A stretch of 37,123 nucleotides of DNA from Acidobacteriaceae bacterium (GCA_030039035.1 JASHQQ010000208.1:1-37123), one strand, 5' to 3'. Numbered from the stretch's first letter, positions 24,447 through 33,325 are shown. Numbers and translations: made by a program. The notes: a model not told the origin generated them from the letters alone.

Positions 24447-25436
24447 TCATTTCTCTCTCGCCACCACAAAATCCGGCACCCAGAGCAGCGCCCGCTTGAA
24501 CTCCGAATCAGTGAATCCGGCGATCGCCTGGCGCGCCTGCTCCGCGTAGCGATCGGCGGCGGCCATGGCGTATTCCACCGAGCCGTTGCGCGCCAGGATT
24601 TGCTGGATTTCGGCCCGGCAGGCATTGTCGAAGCTGCAATCGTCGAGAACGCGCCGGATGGTGCGCCGGTCGGCGGCCGTGCCATGCGCGAAGGAGTGAA
24701 TCACCGCCATCGTCGCCTTGCCTTCGCGCAGATCGCTGGCGACGGGCTTGCCCAGCACCTCTTCTGTCGCTGTCAGGTCGAGCACGTCGTCGACGATCTG
24801 GAAGGCCAGGCCCACGGCGCGGCCATAGGCTCCCAGGTTTGCTTCCTGGGACTCGGTCGCGTCGGCCAGCACCGCGCCCAGCCGCATCGAGACCGAAAAC
24901 AGGCAAGCCGTCTTGCGGTAGATGAGGTCGTAGTACTCGGCTTCCGAGACGGCTTTGCCGAGCTTCTGGATTTGCAGCAGCTCGCCTTCGACCATTTGCT
25001 GCGTAAGCCCGATGAGCAGGTCGAGGACCCGGAAGTTGCGCTCCTCCAGCGCCACCCTGAAGGCCTGCATGTAGAGCCAGTCGCCGGCCAGCACGCACTT
25101 CTCGTTACCCCACGTCGTGTTCGCCGAGGGCCGGCCGCGGCGCGTGTCGGCGCCATCGATGATGTCGTCGTGAACCAGCGTCGCCGTGTGCACGAGCTCG
25201 ACCACGGCGCCCAGGCGGATGGCGCCGAATCCCGAATACCCCAGCAGGTGCGCCGACAGCAAAAGCAGCGACGGCCGGATGCGCTTGCCTCCGCCTTCGC
25301 GCAAGTATTCGGCAATCTCGGTAATCGTGTCGACGGTTGAGGCGGCGTCGCGGCCCAGTTCCTGCTCCACCGCGACAAGATCGTCGCGCAGCAGATCGAA
25401 GACCTCTCTCGCCGTCGCTATCGCCAGTGTGCTCAA
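24447..25436 (-). CDS. Trans-polyprenyl diphosphate synthase (octaprenyl/heptaprenyl type)
   Basis: 329 residues. It extends allylic diphosphates with IPP, most likely for quinone side chains. The first aspartate-rich motif is D90-D-I-I-D94 (LVHDDIIDGADTRRG) and the second is D216-D-V-L-D220 (AFQIVDDVLDLTAT). GGGKRIRPSLLLL (48-60) is the IPP-binding block. The start is TTG at 25436 directly after GGAGGACC. Chain length cannot be fixed from sequence alone, so ispB, hepT or similar are all possible and no symbol is given. It follows yajQ by 102 bases in the same direction and may share its transcript. Confidence 0.92.
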   Translation of the reverse strand: MSTLAIATAREVFDLLRDDLVAVEQELGRDAASTVDTITEIAEYLREGGGKRIRPSLLLLSAHLLGYSGFGAIRLGAVVELVHTATLVHDDIIDGADTRRGRPSANTTWGNEKCVLAGDWLYMQAFRVALEERNFRVLDLLIGLTQQMVEGELLQIQKLGKAVSEAEYYDLIYRKTACLFSVSMRLGAVLADATESQEANLGAYGRAVGLAFQIVDDVLDLTATEEVLGKPVASDLREGKATMAVIHSFAHGTAADRRTIRRVLDDCSFDNACRAEIQQILARNGSVEYAMAAADRYAEQARQAIAGFTDSEFKRALLWVPDFVVAREK

Positions 25437-25538
25437 GGTCCTCCGGTGCCGGGGATCGCCCCGCGATTCTGCTGCGAATCACCGATATGCGTGGTTGTGG
25501 CTCCCGCCTCCAATCGCCAACGAATTCGATGGCGACCG

Positions 25539-26039
25539 CTAGAACGTACGATAGTTTGTGAACTGCAGATCGAGGCCCAGGTCCTTGCCGCGGAGCAGGG
25601 CGATGATCTCCTGCAGGATGTCGCGATCCTTGCTGCTGATCCGCACCGAGTCGCCCTGGATGCTGACCTGCGCCTTCTTCTTCGAGTCTTTCACAATGCG
25701 AACGATCTCTTTCGCCTTTTCCGCCGGAATGCCCTGCTGCAACGCGATCTTCTGCCGCACGCTCTGGCCTGCCGCAGGTTCCATCTTGCCATAGGTAAGA
25801 TTCTTGAGCGACACGCCCCGTTTCACCAGCTTCTGGCCGAGGATCTCCTTGACCGCCTCCAGCTTGTATTCGTTGGCCGAAGCCAGTTGGATGGCGTCGT
25901 TGCCCTCGAGATGAACCTCCGAGTGCGAGTCCTTGAGGTCGAACCGCTGGCGAATCTCCTTCATGGCCTGGTCGATGGCGTTGCGGACCTCCTGGATATC
26001 GACCTTGCTCACAATATCGAACGAATTGTCCTGCGCCAT
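25539..26039 (-). CDS. yajQ: YajQ-family nucleotide-binding protein
   Basis: 166 residues, full length. Opening MAQDNSFDIVSKVDIQEVRN and the block KEIVRIVKDSKKKAQVSIQG are diagnostic of YajQ. Members bind cyclic di-GMP (shown in Xanthomonas) or RNA/nucleotides, and are cytoplasmic. The ATG at 26039 has GGAGAAG upstream. It is 48 bases downstream of tatD and likely in the same operon as metG and tatD. A function in this organism cannot be deduced further. Confidence 0.95.
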   Translation of the reverse strand: MAQDNSFDIVSKVDIQEVRNAIDQAMKEIRQRFDLKDSHSEVHLEGNDAIQLASANEYKLEAVKEILGQKLVKRGVSLKNLTYGKMEPAAGQSVRQKIALQQGIPAEKAKEIVRIVKDSKKKAQVSIQGDSVRISSKDRDILQEIIALLRGKDLGLDLQFTNYRTF

Positions 26040-26087
26040 GGTCTTCTCCGTGCCTGCCCTCTCGCAGGTCTTGCGACGGCAACTTCT

Positions 26088-26915
26088 TTAGTTTCCCACG
26101 TCAGGGGGAAGGCGAAACAGCCGGAAGAAGTTTTTCGTGGTCGCGGCGGCGATTTCCTGGTCCGGGACGCCCAGCAGGCCGGCCAGCACGTGGGCCGTCT
26201 GTGCCACCCAGGCCGGCTCATTGCGCCTGCCGCGACTTGAAGCCGGCGCCAGCCATGGCGCGTCGGTTTCGACCAGAATGCCGTCCAGCGGCATGCGCGC
26301 GGCCACGTCGCGAAGGGGCTGCGCTTTGGGGTAGGTCAGGTTGCCGGCGAACGAAACCAGAAAACCGAGATCGAGCGAGCGCCGCGCCTGTTCCCATTCG
26401 CCGCCAAAACAATGCATCACGCCGCCCAATCCCGTGCCGCGCCAATGCTGTTCCAAAACGAGGAAAAGATCGTCCCAGGCATCCGTGGTTCCTTCTTTGG
26501 CCCGGCAGTGGATGAGAATGGGCCGCCCGCGCGCCGCGGCGATCTCAAGCTGCGCGATCAGGCCCTTGCGCTGGACGTTATGCGGCGCGCCTTCGTGGTA
26601 GTAGTCGAATCCGATCTCGCCGCAGGCAATCACCTCCGGTTCGGCCAGAAGGCGGTCGAGCTTTGCCAGAGCCGCATCGTCGGCTTCGTCTGTCGCGTGG
26701 GGATAAATCCCGGCGCTGGCGTAGAGCTTCGGTATGCCCGGCTGGCCGTTGTACTGACGGCAAAGATCGAGCGCCTGGTGCATCTCCGCCGGTCCCTCGC
26801 CGATGCCGATGGCCAGCACCGCTCCCACGCCGGCAGCCTGGGTGCGGGCCAGCATTTCGGCGCGGTCGCCGTCATAGCGATGGCTGTCGAGGTGGGCGTG
26901 GGAGTCGATGAGCAT
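26088..26915 (-). CDS. tatD: TatD-family metal-dependent hydrolase (DNase)
   Basis: 275 residues. TatD proteins are metal-dependent nucleases of the amidohydrolase fold. Metal ligands are visible: H6 and H8 in LIDSHAHLDSHRY, E in ACGEIGFDYYHEG, H in PILIHCRAKEG, H in GVMHCFGGEW and D in ILVETDAPWLAP. The N-terminus is intact; the ATG at 26915 lies 10 bases after the metG stop codon. The metG-tatD pairing is common in bacteria and supports cotranscription. C-terminal ATTKNFFRLFRLP is the typical family end. Confidence 0.94.
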   Translation of the reverse strand: MLIDSHAHLDSHRYDGDRAEMLARTQAAGVGAVLAIGIGEGPAEMHQALDLCRQYNGQPGIPKLYASAGIYPHATDEADDAALAKLDRLLAEPEVIACGEIGFDYYHEGAPHNVQRKGLIAQLEIAAARGRPILIHCRAKEGTTDAWDDLFLVLEQHWRGTGLGGVMHCFGGEWEQARRSLDLGFLVSFAGNLTYPKAQPLRDVAARMPLDGILVETDAPWLAPASSRGRRNEPAWVAQTAHVLAGLLGVPDQEIAAATTKNFFRLFRLPPDVGN

Positions 26916-26925
26916 CTGCGAGAGA

Positions 26926-29193
26926 CTACTTCAGCCTTGCCCCCAGCGGCACATCTTCAAGGAACCCGGCCAGCACCGGCGCGCCGTCGGGCAACGACGC
27001 AGCCAGCAGCATTCCGTTCGATTCCAGGCCGCGCATCTTGCGCGGGGCCAGGTTGGCCACGATGACGATCTTGCGGCCGATCAGCTTCTCCGGCTCGTAT
27101 TGCTGCGCGATGCCGGCCAGAATCTGCCGCTTCTCGTAGCCCAGATCGATCTCGAGACGCAACAGCTTGTCGGCCTTGGGAACGCGCTCGGCCACGAGCA
27201 CCTGGGCCACGCGGAGATCGACCTTTGCAAAATCGTCGATGCTGATCTTGGCGTCGGCGGCCGCCGGTTGCGCGGCGGGTTCGCGGACGGCTTGCGCAGG
27301 GTGGAGGGGTTTGCCGGAAGGCGCATCGGCCGGCGTGGTGCTCGGCCGGCTGCTGGCGAACTCCGCCGGAACCTGGTGGACTTTCGCCGTCGGCAGCGGT
27401 TGGTCGGCGTCGAGAGGGGCGCTGGTGGTTGGCGTGAGCGCCGCGCCTCCGGCTTCGTTCTCACGGCCCGGTGCCGTCACCGCGGCCACCGAAGGCGATG
27501 CCGTAGGAGGCGCCGGCACGACAGGACCGACGGAGCGGGAGGGCGCGCTTTCCGCCTTGCTGGCAGCTTCAATGGCGCTGCGGTTGTTCTCTTCCTCAAG
27601 TTTTTGCATACGCTCGATTGCGTCCTGTTCCACGCGGGGAAACAGCGGCGCCGGTTCGCCGAAGCGGGTTCCGGCCGTGAGTCCGCCCCACGCGAGATCG
27701 ATCAGGAATCCCGTCCTTGCCGCATCCTGTATGTCGCCCAGTCCAAGCTGCCGCCAAACCTTCGATGCGGATTCCGGCAGTATGGGATACACAAGCGCGG
27801 TAACGACGCGAATGGCCTCGGCGGCGTTGGCCAGCACGCGCGCCTGGATCGCCGCGTGATCGGCTTCGGAGCGGTCCGCGGGCTTCTTCCACGGCGCGTT
27901 CGCGGTCAGGTACCCGTCGGTCTCAGCCACAAAGCTCCAAACTGCTTTCAGCGCATCGGAGAAATTCAACGCATCGAACGCGGGCGCAAACCCGGCGATC
28001 GCCCGCGCGGCATTTTCGCGCAGCGCGGCTTCGGCTTCTGACCCGCCGCCGGTCTCCGGCGCCACTCCGCCGAAATACTTGTGCACCATGTTCACCACGC
28101 GGCTCACCAGGTTGCCGTAGCCGTTGGCCAGGTCGCCGTTGTAGCGCTGCACCAGCGCGTCGAAGCTGAAGTTGCCGTCCTGGCCGAAGGGAATCTCGCG
28201 CAGCAGGAAGTAGCGCAGCGCGTCTGCGCCCAGCACCTCCTGCACCGTCTCGGCGCGCACAATGTTGCCGCGCGACTTCGACATCTTGCCCTGGTCGAAG
28301 AGCAGCCATCCATTGGCTTTGACCGATCGCGGCGGCGCAATGCCCGCGGCCATCAGATACGCCGGCCAGTACACGCAGTGAAAGCGCGTGATCTCCTTGC
28401 CTACGAGATGAATGTCTGCGGGCCAGAACTTCGCGAAGCGCGCCCGATCCGCTGGCTCGTCCGATCCGTATCCCAATGCCGTGATGTAATTCACCAGCGC
28501 GTCGAGCCAGACGTAGATCACGTGTTTCTCATCGCCCGGGACGGGAATGCCCCACGCAACGCTGGTGCGGCTCACCGACAAATCCTTCAAGCCGCCGCGC
28601 ACGAATGAAATCACCTCGCGCCGCGTGGACTCCGGCGCCATGAAATCCGGGTTCGCTTCGTAAAACTCGAGCAACTTGCGCTCGAAGGCCGAGAGTTTGA
28701 AGAAATAGTTCTCCTCGCTCACCGTTTCGGTAAGCCGGCCGCAATCGGGGCACAGCGTGCCGGGCGGGCCTTCCACGTAGGCCTCGTCGAAAATGCAGTA
28801 CTGCCCCGAATACCAGCCCTTGTAAATGAAACCCTTGTCGCGCAGCGTGGCAAAGAGCTGCTGCACGCCGCGCTTGTGCCGCGGCTCGCTGGTGCGGATG
28901 AAGTCGTCGTATCGGATGCCCAGCCGGTCCCACAACGCGCGAAACTCGCCTGCTATGGCCGTGGCGAACTCCTGCGGCGAGCGCCCGGCCTGCCTGGCCG
29001 AGCGCTCGATCTTTTCGCCGTGCTCGTCGGTTCCGGTCAAAAACCAGGTGTCGATTCCCAGAGCGCGCTTGCGCCGCGCGATCGCGTCGCACACGATCGT
29101 CGAATAGGCGTGGCCGAGGTGCGGCCGCGCGTTCACGTAGTAGATCGGCGTGGTCAGATAGAAGCGTTCGGCGCTGGAGTCGTTCGTGGGCAT
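26926..29193 (-). CDS. metG: Methionyl-tRNA synthetase with C-terminal tRNA-binding domain
   Basis: 755 residues. It charges tRNA-Met. Class I motifs are HLGH at 25-28 and KMSKS at 303-307 (FDQGKMSKSRGN). A CPDCGRLTE zinc-type knuckle sits in the connective domain, the one-knuckle arrangement. The anticodon-binding helical domain runs to about residue 525. An unusually long Ala/Pro/Ser/Thr-rich linker (about 530-648) then leads to a C-terminal EMAP/Trbp111-like tRNA-binding domain (649-755, FAKVDLRVAQVLVAERVPKA). The start is ATG at 29193, with a weak ribosome site. It is divergent from argS across 155 bases and heads the metG-tatD-yajQ group. Confidence 0.96.
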   Translation of the reverse strand: MPTNDSSAERFYLTTPIYYVNARPHLGHAYSTIVCDAIARRKRALGIDTWFLTGTDEHGEKIERSARQAGRSPQEFATAIAGEFRALWDRLGIRYDDFIRTSEPRHKRGVQQLFATLRDKGFIYKGWYSGQYCIFDEAYVEGPPGTLCPDCGRLTETVSEENYFFKLSAFERKLLEFYEANPDFMAPESTRREVISFVRGGLKDLSVSRTSVAWGIPVPGDEKHVIYVWLDALVNYITALGYGSDEPADRARFAKFWPADIHLVGKEITRFHCVYWPAYLMAAGIAPPRSVKANGWLLFDQGKMSKSRGNIVRAETVQEVLGADALRYFLLREIPFGQDGNFSFDALVQRYNGDLANGYGNLVSRVVNMVHKYFGGVAPETGGGSEAEAALRENAARAIAGFAPAFDALNFSDALKAVWSFVAETDGYLTANAPWKKPADRSEADHAAIQARVLANAAEAIRVVTALVYPILPESASKVWRQLGLGDIQDAARTGFLIDLAWGGLTAGTRFGEPAPLFPRVEQDAIERMQKLEEENNRSAIEAASKAESAPSRSVGPVVPAPPTASPSVAAVTAPGRENEAGGAALTPTTSAPLDADQPLPTAKVHQVPAEFASSRPSTTPADAPSGKPLHPAQAVREPAAQPAAADAKISIDDFAKVDLRVAQVLVAERVPKADKLLRLEIDLGYEKRQILAGIAQQYEPEKLIGRKIVIVANLAPRKMRGLESNGMLLAASLPDGAPVLAGFLEDVPLGARLK

Positions 29194-29305
29194 TTGCGCG
29201 GCATTGCTTTGGGAGCCGCGTTCGGGGCGAACTCGCTGGCAATCTTCCTTTTATCTTAGGGTGAGGCGCCGGGAGCGTCAAACCTGCGGCACATCGTGGC
29301 TCTGT

Positions 29306-29311
29306 TAGAAT
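29306..29311 (+). promoter_or_regulatory. Candidate -10 element for argS
   Basis: TAGAAT at 29306-29311 matches TATAAT at five of six positions. It lies 38 bases before the argS start in the metG/argS divergent gap. No good -35 is found at the usual spacing. Confidence 0.35.
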
Positions 29312-29348
29312 CGCCCTTGAAAATCAGGGTTTTCTGAGGCCTGTTCCC

Positions 29349-31448
29349 TTGTATTTGGAAACGCAGAAACACTTCGAGGCGCGAATCCGGAGCCTGTTGG
29401 AGGAGCGATACGATCTTCGTGTCGACTCGGTCCCGAGCGGAACTCCGCCCGATCTCAAATTCGGCGAACTGGCTACTCCGATTGCCTTCGAGCTGGCGCG
29501 AAAGCTGCGCAAGGCGCCGAAGATCATCGCCCAGGAGATCGCCGAAGCGCTGGCCGGGCTCGAGGGTTTCGCAAAATTCGAGGTCGCCGGCGCGGGCTAC
29601 ATCAATGCGTATCTCGACCGCCCTGCAAGCGTGCGCGCAACGGCAACCCCGCGCCCGGCAACGCCGCCCGAAAGCCCGTTCCATGCAATGGTCGAGCACA
29701 CCAGCATCAATCCCAACAAGGCCGCGCACATTGGCCATCTACGCAACGCCATTCTCGGCGATACGTTCGTGCGCCTGCTGCGCGCCGCCGGACAAACCGT
29801 CACCGTGCAGAATTACATCGACAACACAGGCGTGCAGGTGGCCGATGTGGTCGTCGGCTTCCGGCACCTCGAGGGCAAATCGCTTGCCGATGTTCGCGCG
29901 CTGATTGATCAATCGCTGAATAGAGAGATGAGTCGGGGCACCAAGACTCCTGCCGATAATCGCGATGCTTTGAAAGGGCGCGACTTCAGTCGTGCCATGA
30001 GCGAAACCCAATTGCCCGGGGCTTCAGCCCCTGCGGCTCTTCGACCGTTTGATTACTACTGCTGGGATCTTTACGCGCGTGTCTCGCAATGGTACGACCA
30101 TGGCGCCGACGACGAGAAAGCAGCGCGCAAGAAACTGCGCCTCGACACGCTGCGCGAGATCGAGCATGGAGAGAATGAGACCGCCGAAATGGCCGAGCTC
30201 ATCTCGACCGCCGTCCTGCGCCGTCATCTGGAAACCATGCAGCGGCTCGGCATCGAGTACGATTTTCTGCCGCGCGAGAGCGAAATCCTGCACCTCAAAT
30301 TCTGGGAGGCGGCCTTCGAGCAGTTGAAGCGGAAAAGCGTTCTCTACTTCGAGACGGAAGGCAAGAACAAAGGCTGCTGGGTGATGCGCCGCTCCGGATC
30401 GGAAGCCGCGCAGGGCGAAGTCGACGAAGACGCGAAAGTCATCGTGCGCTCCAATGGCACCGTAACGTATGTCGGCAAGGACATCGCGTATCACCTTTGG
30501 AAATTCGGCCTGCTGGGGCGCGACTTCGGCTACAAGCCGTTCTTCCGGTACCCGGACCACGAGTGCTGGATTTCGGCCGGACGCGGCGAGGAGCCGCATC
30601 CGCGGTTCGGAAGCGCCAGCGCGATCTACAACGTCATCGACGTGCGCCAGACCGATCCTCAAGCCAATCTGGTCCAGGCTCTGCGCGGCATGGGATACAC
30701 CGGCCAGGCCGACCACTGCATCCATTTCGGCTACGAGAAGGTCGCTCTCACGCCGCGCTGTGCGCTCGAGTTGGGCTTTGAAGTTGCGGACGAGGATCTG
30801 AACAGCCCGTACATTCTCGTCAGCGGCCGCAAGGGCTTCGGCGTCAAGGCCGACGACCTGATCGACAAGCTCATGGCCGCCACGCGCGCCGAAGTGGACG
30901 CGCGCCAGACCGGGGCCTCCGCCGGGCGACAGCGCATCGCCTGGCAGATCGCCGTCGGAGCGCTGCGCTACTTCATGCTCAAGTTCACGCGCAATTCGGT
31001 CATCGCCTTCGACTTCAGGGATGCGCTCAGCTTCGAGGGCGAGACCGGCCCGTACATTCAATACGCGGTCGTGCGCATCCGCAACATCTTCCGAAAGGCG
31101 GGGCTGGCGGAGTCAGCGGCGTTAGCGGAGTTCGCAAACCTGTCCGCGCCGGATCTGGAAAGCTTTCTTTGCGGCGAAGAGAACGAGGATATCTGGACGC
31201 TTTGGCTGCGTTGCGCGCGCCGCTCGCAGGTGCTGGAGCAGTGCATCGCCACCTCGGAGCCGGCGCATCTTGCCAAACACGCCTTCCAGTTGGCGCAGGA
31301 GTTCAACAACTTTTATCACAAGCACCACATCCTCACCGAAGAGATTCCGGCGCGGAAGACTTTCCTGCTGGCCACAGCCGCTGTCGCCCTGCGGGAGCTG
31401 ATCGAATCGCTGGCCTTGCTGGGCATCGGGAGCCCGGAGGCGATGTGA
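29349..31448 (+). CDS. argS: Arginyl-tRNA synthetase, with a repeat-derived in-frame insertion
   Basis: 699 residues, long for this enzyme. The N-terminal tRNA-contacting domain (KFGELATPIAFELARKLRKA) is followed by the class I HIGH at H127-I-G-H130 (AHIGHLRNAILGD). The KMSK equivalent appears degenerate (SGRKGFGVKADDL), and the C-terminal DALR anticodon domain contains GPYIQYAVVRIRNIF and EFNNFYHKHHIL. Between the conserved blocks VADVVVGFRHLEGKSLADV and FDYYCWDLYARVSQWY lie about 43 extra residues (about 190-232) encoded by 29916-30044. Their DNA includes a family A repeat, in frame and without stop codons. The rest of the protein reads as intact and functional. The start is TTG at 29349 with GAGG 9-10 bases upstream. 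Confidence 0.95.
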   Translation: MYLETQKHFEARIRSLLEERYDLRVDSVPSGTPPDLKFGELATPIAFELARKLRKAPKIIAQEIAEALAGLEGFAKFEVAGAGYINAYLDRPASVRATATPRPATPPESPFHAMVEHTSINPNKAAHIGHLRNAILGDTFVRLLRAAGQTVTVQNYIDNTGVQVADVVVGFRHLEGKSLADVRALIDQSLNREMSRGTKTPADNRDALKGRDFSRAMSETQLPGASAPAALRPFDYYCWDLYARVSQWYDHGADDEKAARKKLRLDTLREIEHGENETAEMAELISTAVLRRHLETMQRLGIEYDFLPRESEILHLKFWEAAFEQLKRKSVLYFETEGKNKGCWVMRRSGSEAAQGEVDEDAKVIVRSNGTVTYVGKDIAYHLWKFGLLGRDFGYKPFFRYPDHECWISAGRGEEPHPRFGSASAIYNVIDVRQTDPQANLVQALRGMGYTGQADHCIHFGYEKVALTPRCALELGFEVADEDLNSPYILVSGRKGFGVKADDLIDKLMAATRAEVDARQTGASAGRQRIAWQIAVGALRYFMLKFTRNSVIAFDFRDALSFEGETGPYIQYAVVRIRNIFRKAGLAESAALAEFANLSAPDLESFLCGEENEDIWTLWLRCARRSQVLEQCIATSEPAHLAKHAFQLAQEFNNFYHKHHILTEEIPARKTFLLATAAVALRELIESLALLGIGSPEAM
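29974..30035 (+). repeat. Dispersed palindromic repeat, family A, inside argS
   Basis: GGGCGCGACTTCAGTCGTGC (from 29976) and GGGGCTTCAGCCCCTGCG (30018-30035) match the intergenic copy at 11888-11949 in sequence, order and approximate spacing. It is translated as residues about 209-230 (KGRDFSRAMSETQL, then PGASAPAA). Confidence 0.75.
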
Positions 31449-31490
31449 ATCGCGAAAAAGAGCAAGGCTGGCTTTTGCAGGCAGTCGCGA

Positions 31491-31533
31491 TCCCACCCGT
31501 TCGCCAAAGCCGGACGAAAAGGATGGGACAACC
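31491..31533. repeat. Dispersed repeat, family B (copy 2)
   Basis: TCCCACCC (31491-31498) and GGATGGGA (31521-31528) are imperfect inverted arms around GCCAAAGCCGGACGAAAA, with inner TTCG/CGAA pairing. It matches 8654-8686. It lies in the 100-base gap between convergent argS and the threonine aldolase, so a bidirectional terminator or transcript-end role is possible. Confidence 0.6.
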
Positions 31534-31548
31534 CTGGATCAGGTAGTG

Positions 31549-32622
31549 CTACGCGGCGTGAGTGGGATGCGCCGCCGCCGATTCGACGATTTCTGTGAGC
31601 GCCTCTGCTGCGGCAACGCAATCGCCGCGGCTCACATCGCGATGCGTGACCAGACGAATGGAATCCGGGCCGACGGTGCTGCCAAGAATGCCACGCTCCT
31701 TCAACCGCGCCACCAGCTCCGCGGCGCTCAACATTCCGGTCGGGGCGCCGGTCATGCGGAAGATGACGATGTTGGTCTCCACCGCGTCGAGGTCGATGGC
31801 GACGCCCTCCATCTGCGAGAGCGCCTCGGCCAGCAGGCGCGCGTTGGCGTGGTCCTCATGCAGGCGCTTCGGGCCCTGCTCGAGCGCGATAAGGCCCGCC
31901 GCCGCGAGCACTCCCGCCTGGCGCATGCCGCCGCCCAGCGCCTTGCGGTAAAGACGGGCCTGGTCCATGAGCTCGGCCGAGCCGGTCAGCATGGAACCGA
32001 CGGGCGCGCCCAGGCCCTTGGACAAACAGAACATCACCGTGTCGAAGCCGCGCGTCAAGGTCTTCACATCCGTGCCGAGCGCGGTCGCCGCGTTGAAGAT
32101 GCGCGCGCCGTCGAGATGCACCGGAAGATTGCGCTCTTTCGCGTTGGCCCAGATCTCTTCCGTCACCGCGAGCGGCGTGACGCTGCCTCCGGCGAGGTTC
32201 GCGGTGTTTTCCATCTCGATGAGGCCGGTGGGCGCGCGATGCGGTCCGCGCTTGAAGATCGCCGGCTCAATGTGCTTCCAGGCCAGGATGCCACGCGGCG
32301 CGGCGACAGGCCGGATGAGGCAGCCCGAAAAGAGGGCCACTGAAGCCATCTCCCAGTCGAAGATGTGGGCGCGCGACTCGCAGATCACTTCCTGGCCCGG
32401 CCGGGTGTGCAGGCGGATGGCGATTTCGTTGCCCATCGTGCCTGAAGGCACAAACAGCGCTGCCTCGCGCCCGAAGATCTCGGCGGCGCGTTTTTCGAGC
32501 AGGTTGACCGTGGGGTCTTCGCCGTACACGTCGTCGCCCACCTCGGCGGCGGCCATGGCCGCGCGCATTTCCGGAGTGGGACGCGTTACGGTGTCGGAAC
32601 GGAGATCGATGTGCGCGGCCAA
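31549..32622 (-). CDS. ltaE: Low-specificity L-threonine aldolase
   Basis: 357 residues. This PLP enzyme splits L-threonine or allo-threonine to glycine and acetaldehyde. The N-terminal block [19 protein letters not shown] and [15 protein letters not shown] are family hallmarks. The PLP-binding lysine lies in [13 protein letters not shown], and [11 protein letters not shown] contains the conserved Asp. The start is TTG at 32622 with AAGGA upstream. It is separated from the secretin operon upstream by 166 bases that contain a family A repeat, so it may be transcribed on its own. Confidence 0.93.
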   Translation of the reverse strand: MAAHIDLRSDTVTRPTPEMRAAMAAAEVGDDVYGEDPTVNLLEKRAAEIFGREAALFVPSGTMGNEIAIRLHTRPGQEVICESRAHIFDWEMASVALFSGCLIRPVAAPRGILAWKHIEPAIFKRGPHRAPTGLIEMENTANLAGGSVTPLAVTEEIWANAKERNLPVHLDGARIFNAATALGTDVKTLTRGFDTVMFCLSKGLGAPVGSMLTGSAELMDQARLYRKALGGGMRQAGVLAAAGLIALEQGPKRLHEDHANARLLAEALSQMEGVAIDLDAVETNIVIFRMTGAPTGMLSAAELVARLKERGILGSTVGPDSIRLVTHRDVSRGDCVAAAEALTEIVESAAAHPTHAA

Positions 32623-32688
32623 TTCACGCTTCCTTGGGTGACTTCATCATCTTACAGCGCATTTCAAAGGACGATTGTCATCGAAGGC

Positions 32689-32765
32689 CTCTCCGGGGCG
32701 CAAGGGTTAAAGCCCCTCTGCTCCCGGAGAGTTTTTTGTACGGCACGACCGAAGTCGCGCCTTGT
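32689..32765 (-). repeat. Dispersed palindromic repeat, family A (minus orientation)
   Basis: Read on the minus strand, 32761-32742 gives GGCGCGACTTCGGTCGTGCC, followed by an A-run and then GGGGCTTTAACCC. On the plus strand CTCTCCGGG (32689-32697) and CCCGGAGAG (32723-32731) form a 9-bp stem followed by six Ts, which looks like a terminator but has no plus-strand gene upstream. Confidence 0.65.
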
Positions 32766-32788
32766 GGCGGAACGTCCTGGATCAGGCT

Positions 32789-33316
32789 CTAGTCCTGGCT
32801 GTCCTCGCGCCAGTTCTTCTTTCGCACAAAGAAGACGAACTCGCCCGGCTTGGCCTCAATCTTCAGCTTGTCGGCGTCCTTCTTTTTCAGGCAGCCGTTC
32901 GGCGCCACAATGCCGGCGGCGAGGATATCCGTAAGCGAATACCAATGGTCGGGAGATACGGGCGTCTCCATCAATCCCTGCTCCTCGAGGACTCCTTTGC
33001 CCTTTTGACTGTCGCAATTGACAAAGATCGACATGGAGCTGTCGTACATTCCATGGATCGAGATTTCCGTCGCCTCGGGCGGAAGAGCCAACTTGCCGGT
33101 GCCGTCCTCGTTCAGCGTCACCCAGTTGGCGTGCTGCTCCTTCTCGTGGTTGATCTGCACCAGGAAGTCGCTCGTGGCGATGATGCGGCCGGTGCGGCCC
33201 TCGAGCATGCGCACGGTAACGGTCTTGCCAGCCTGGGCGGAAAGATGAGCACAGAGGAATGCGAAGGACGCAAGAATGGCCGCGGAGACTCCGCGCGCAC
33301 AGCGGCTGGGGATCAT
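32789..33316 (-). CDS. Small exported protein, unknown function
   Basis: 175 residues. A signal peptide is apparent: basic MIPSRCARG, a hydrophobic stretch SAAILASFAFLCAHL and a likely cut near SAQA. The mature part has beta-rich sequence (KTVTVRMLEGRTGRIIATSD, LVQINHEKEQHANWVTLNED) and two cysteines (in FVNCDSQ and APNGCLKKK) that could form a disulfide. I do not recognise the family; the N-terminal mature part resembles small extracytoplasmic beta-sandwich domains. The ATG at 33316 is 9 bases after the pseudopilin stop, so it is the fourth gene of the secretin operon. Its place suggests an exported accessory factor, by context only. Confidence 0.75.
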   Translation of the reverse strand: MIPSRCARGVSAAILASFAFLCAHLSAQAGKTVTVRMLEGRTGRIIATSDFLVQINHEKEQHANWVTLNEDGTGKLALPPEATEISIHGMYDSSMSIFVNCDSQKGKGVLEEQGLMETPVSPDHWYSLTDILAAGIVAPNGCLKKKDADKLKIEAKPGEFVFFVRKKNWREDSQD

Positions 33317-33325
33317 GCCCGCATT

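Noticed and set aside
32689-32737. Hairpin plus T6 resembling an intrinsic terminator on the plus strand
   Set aside because: No plus-strand gene ends upstream; the structure is part of a family A repeat copy.
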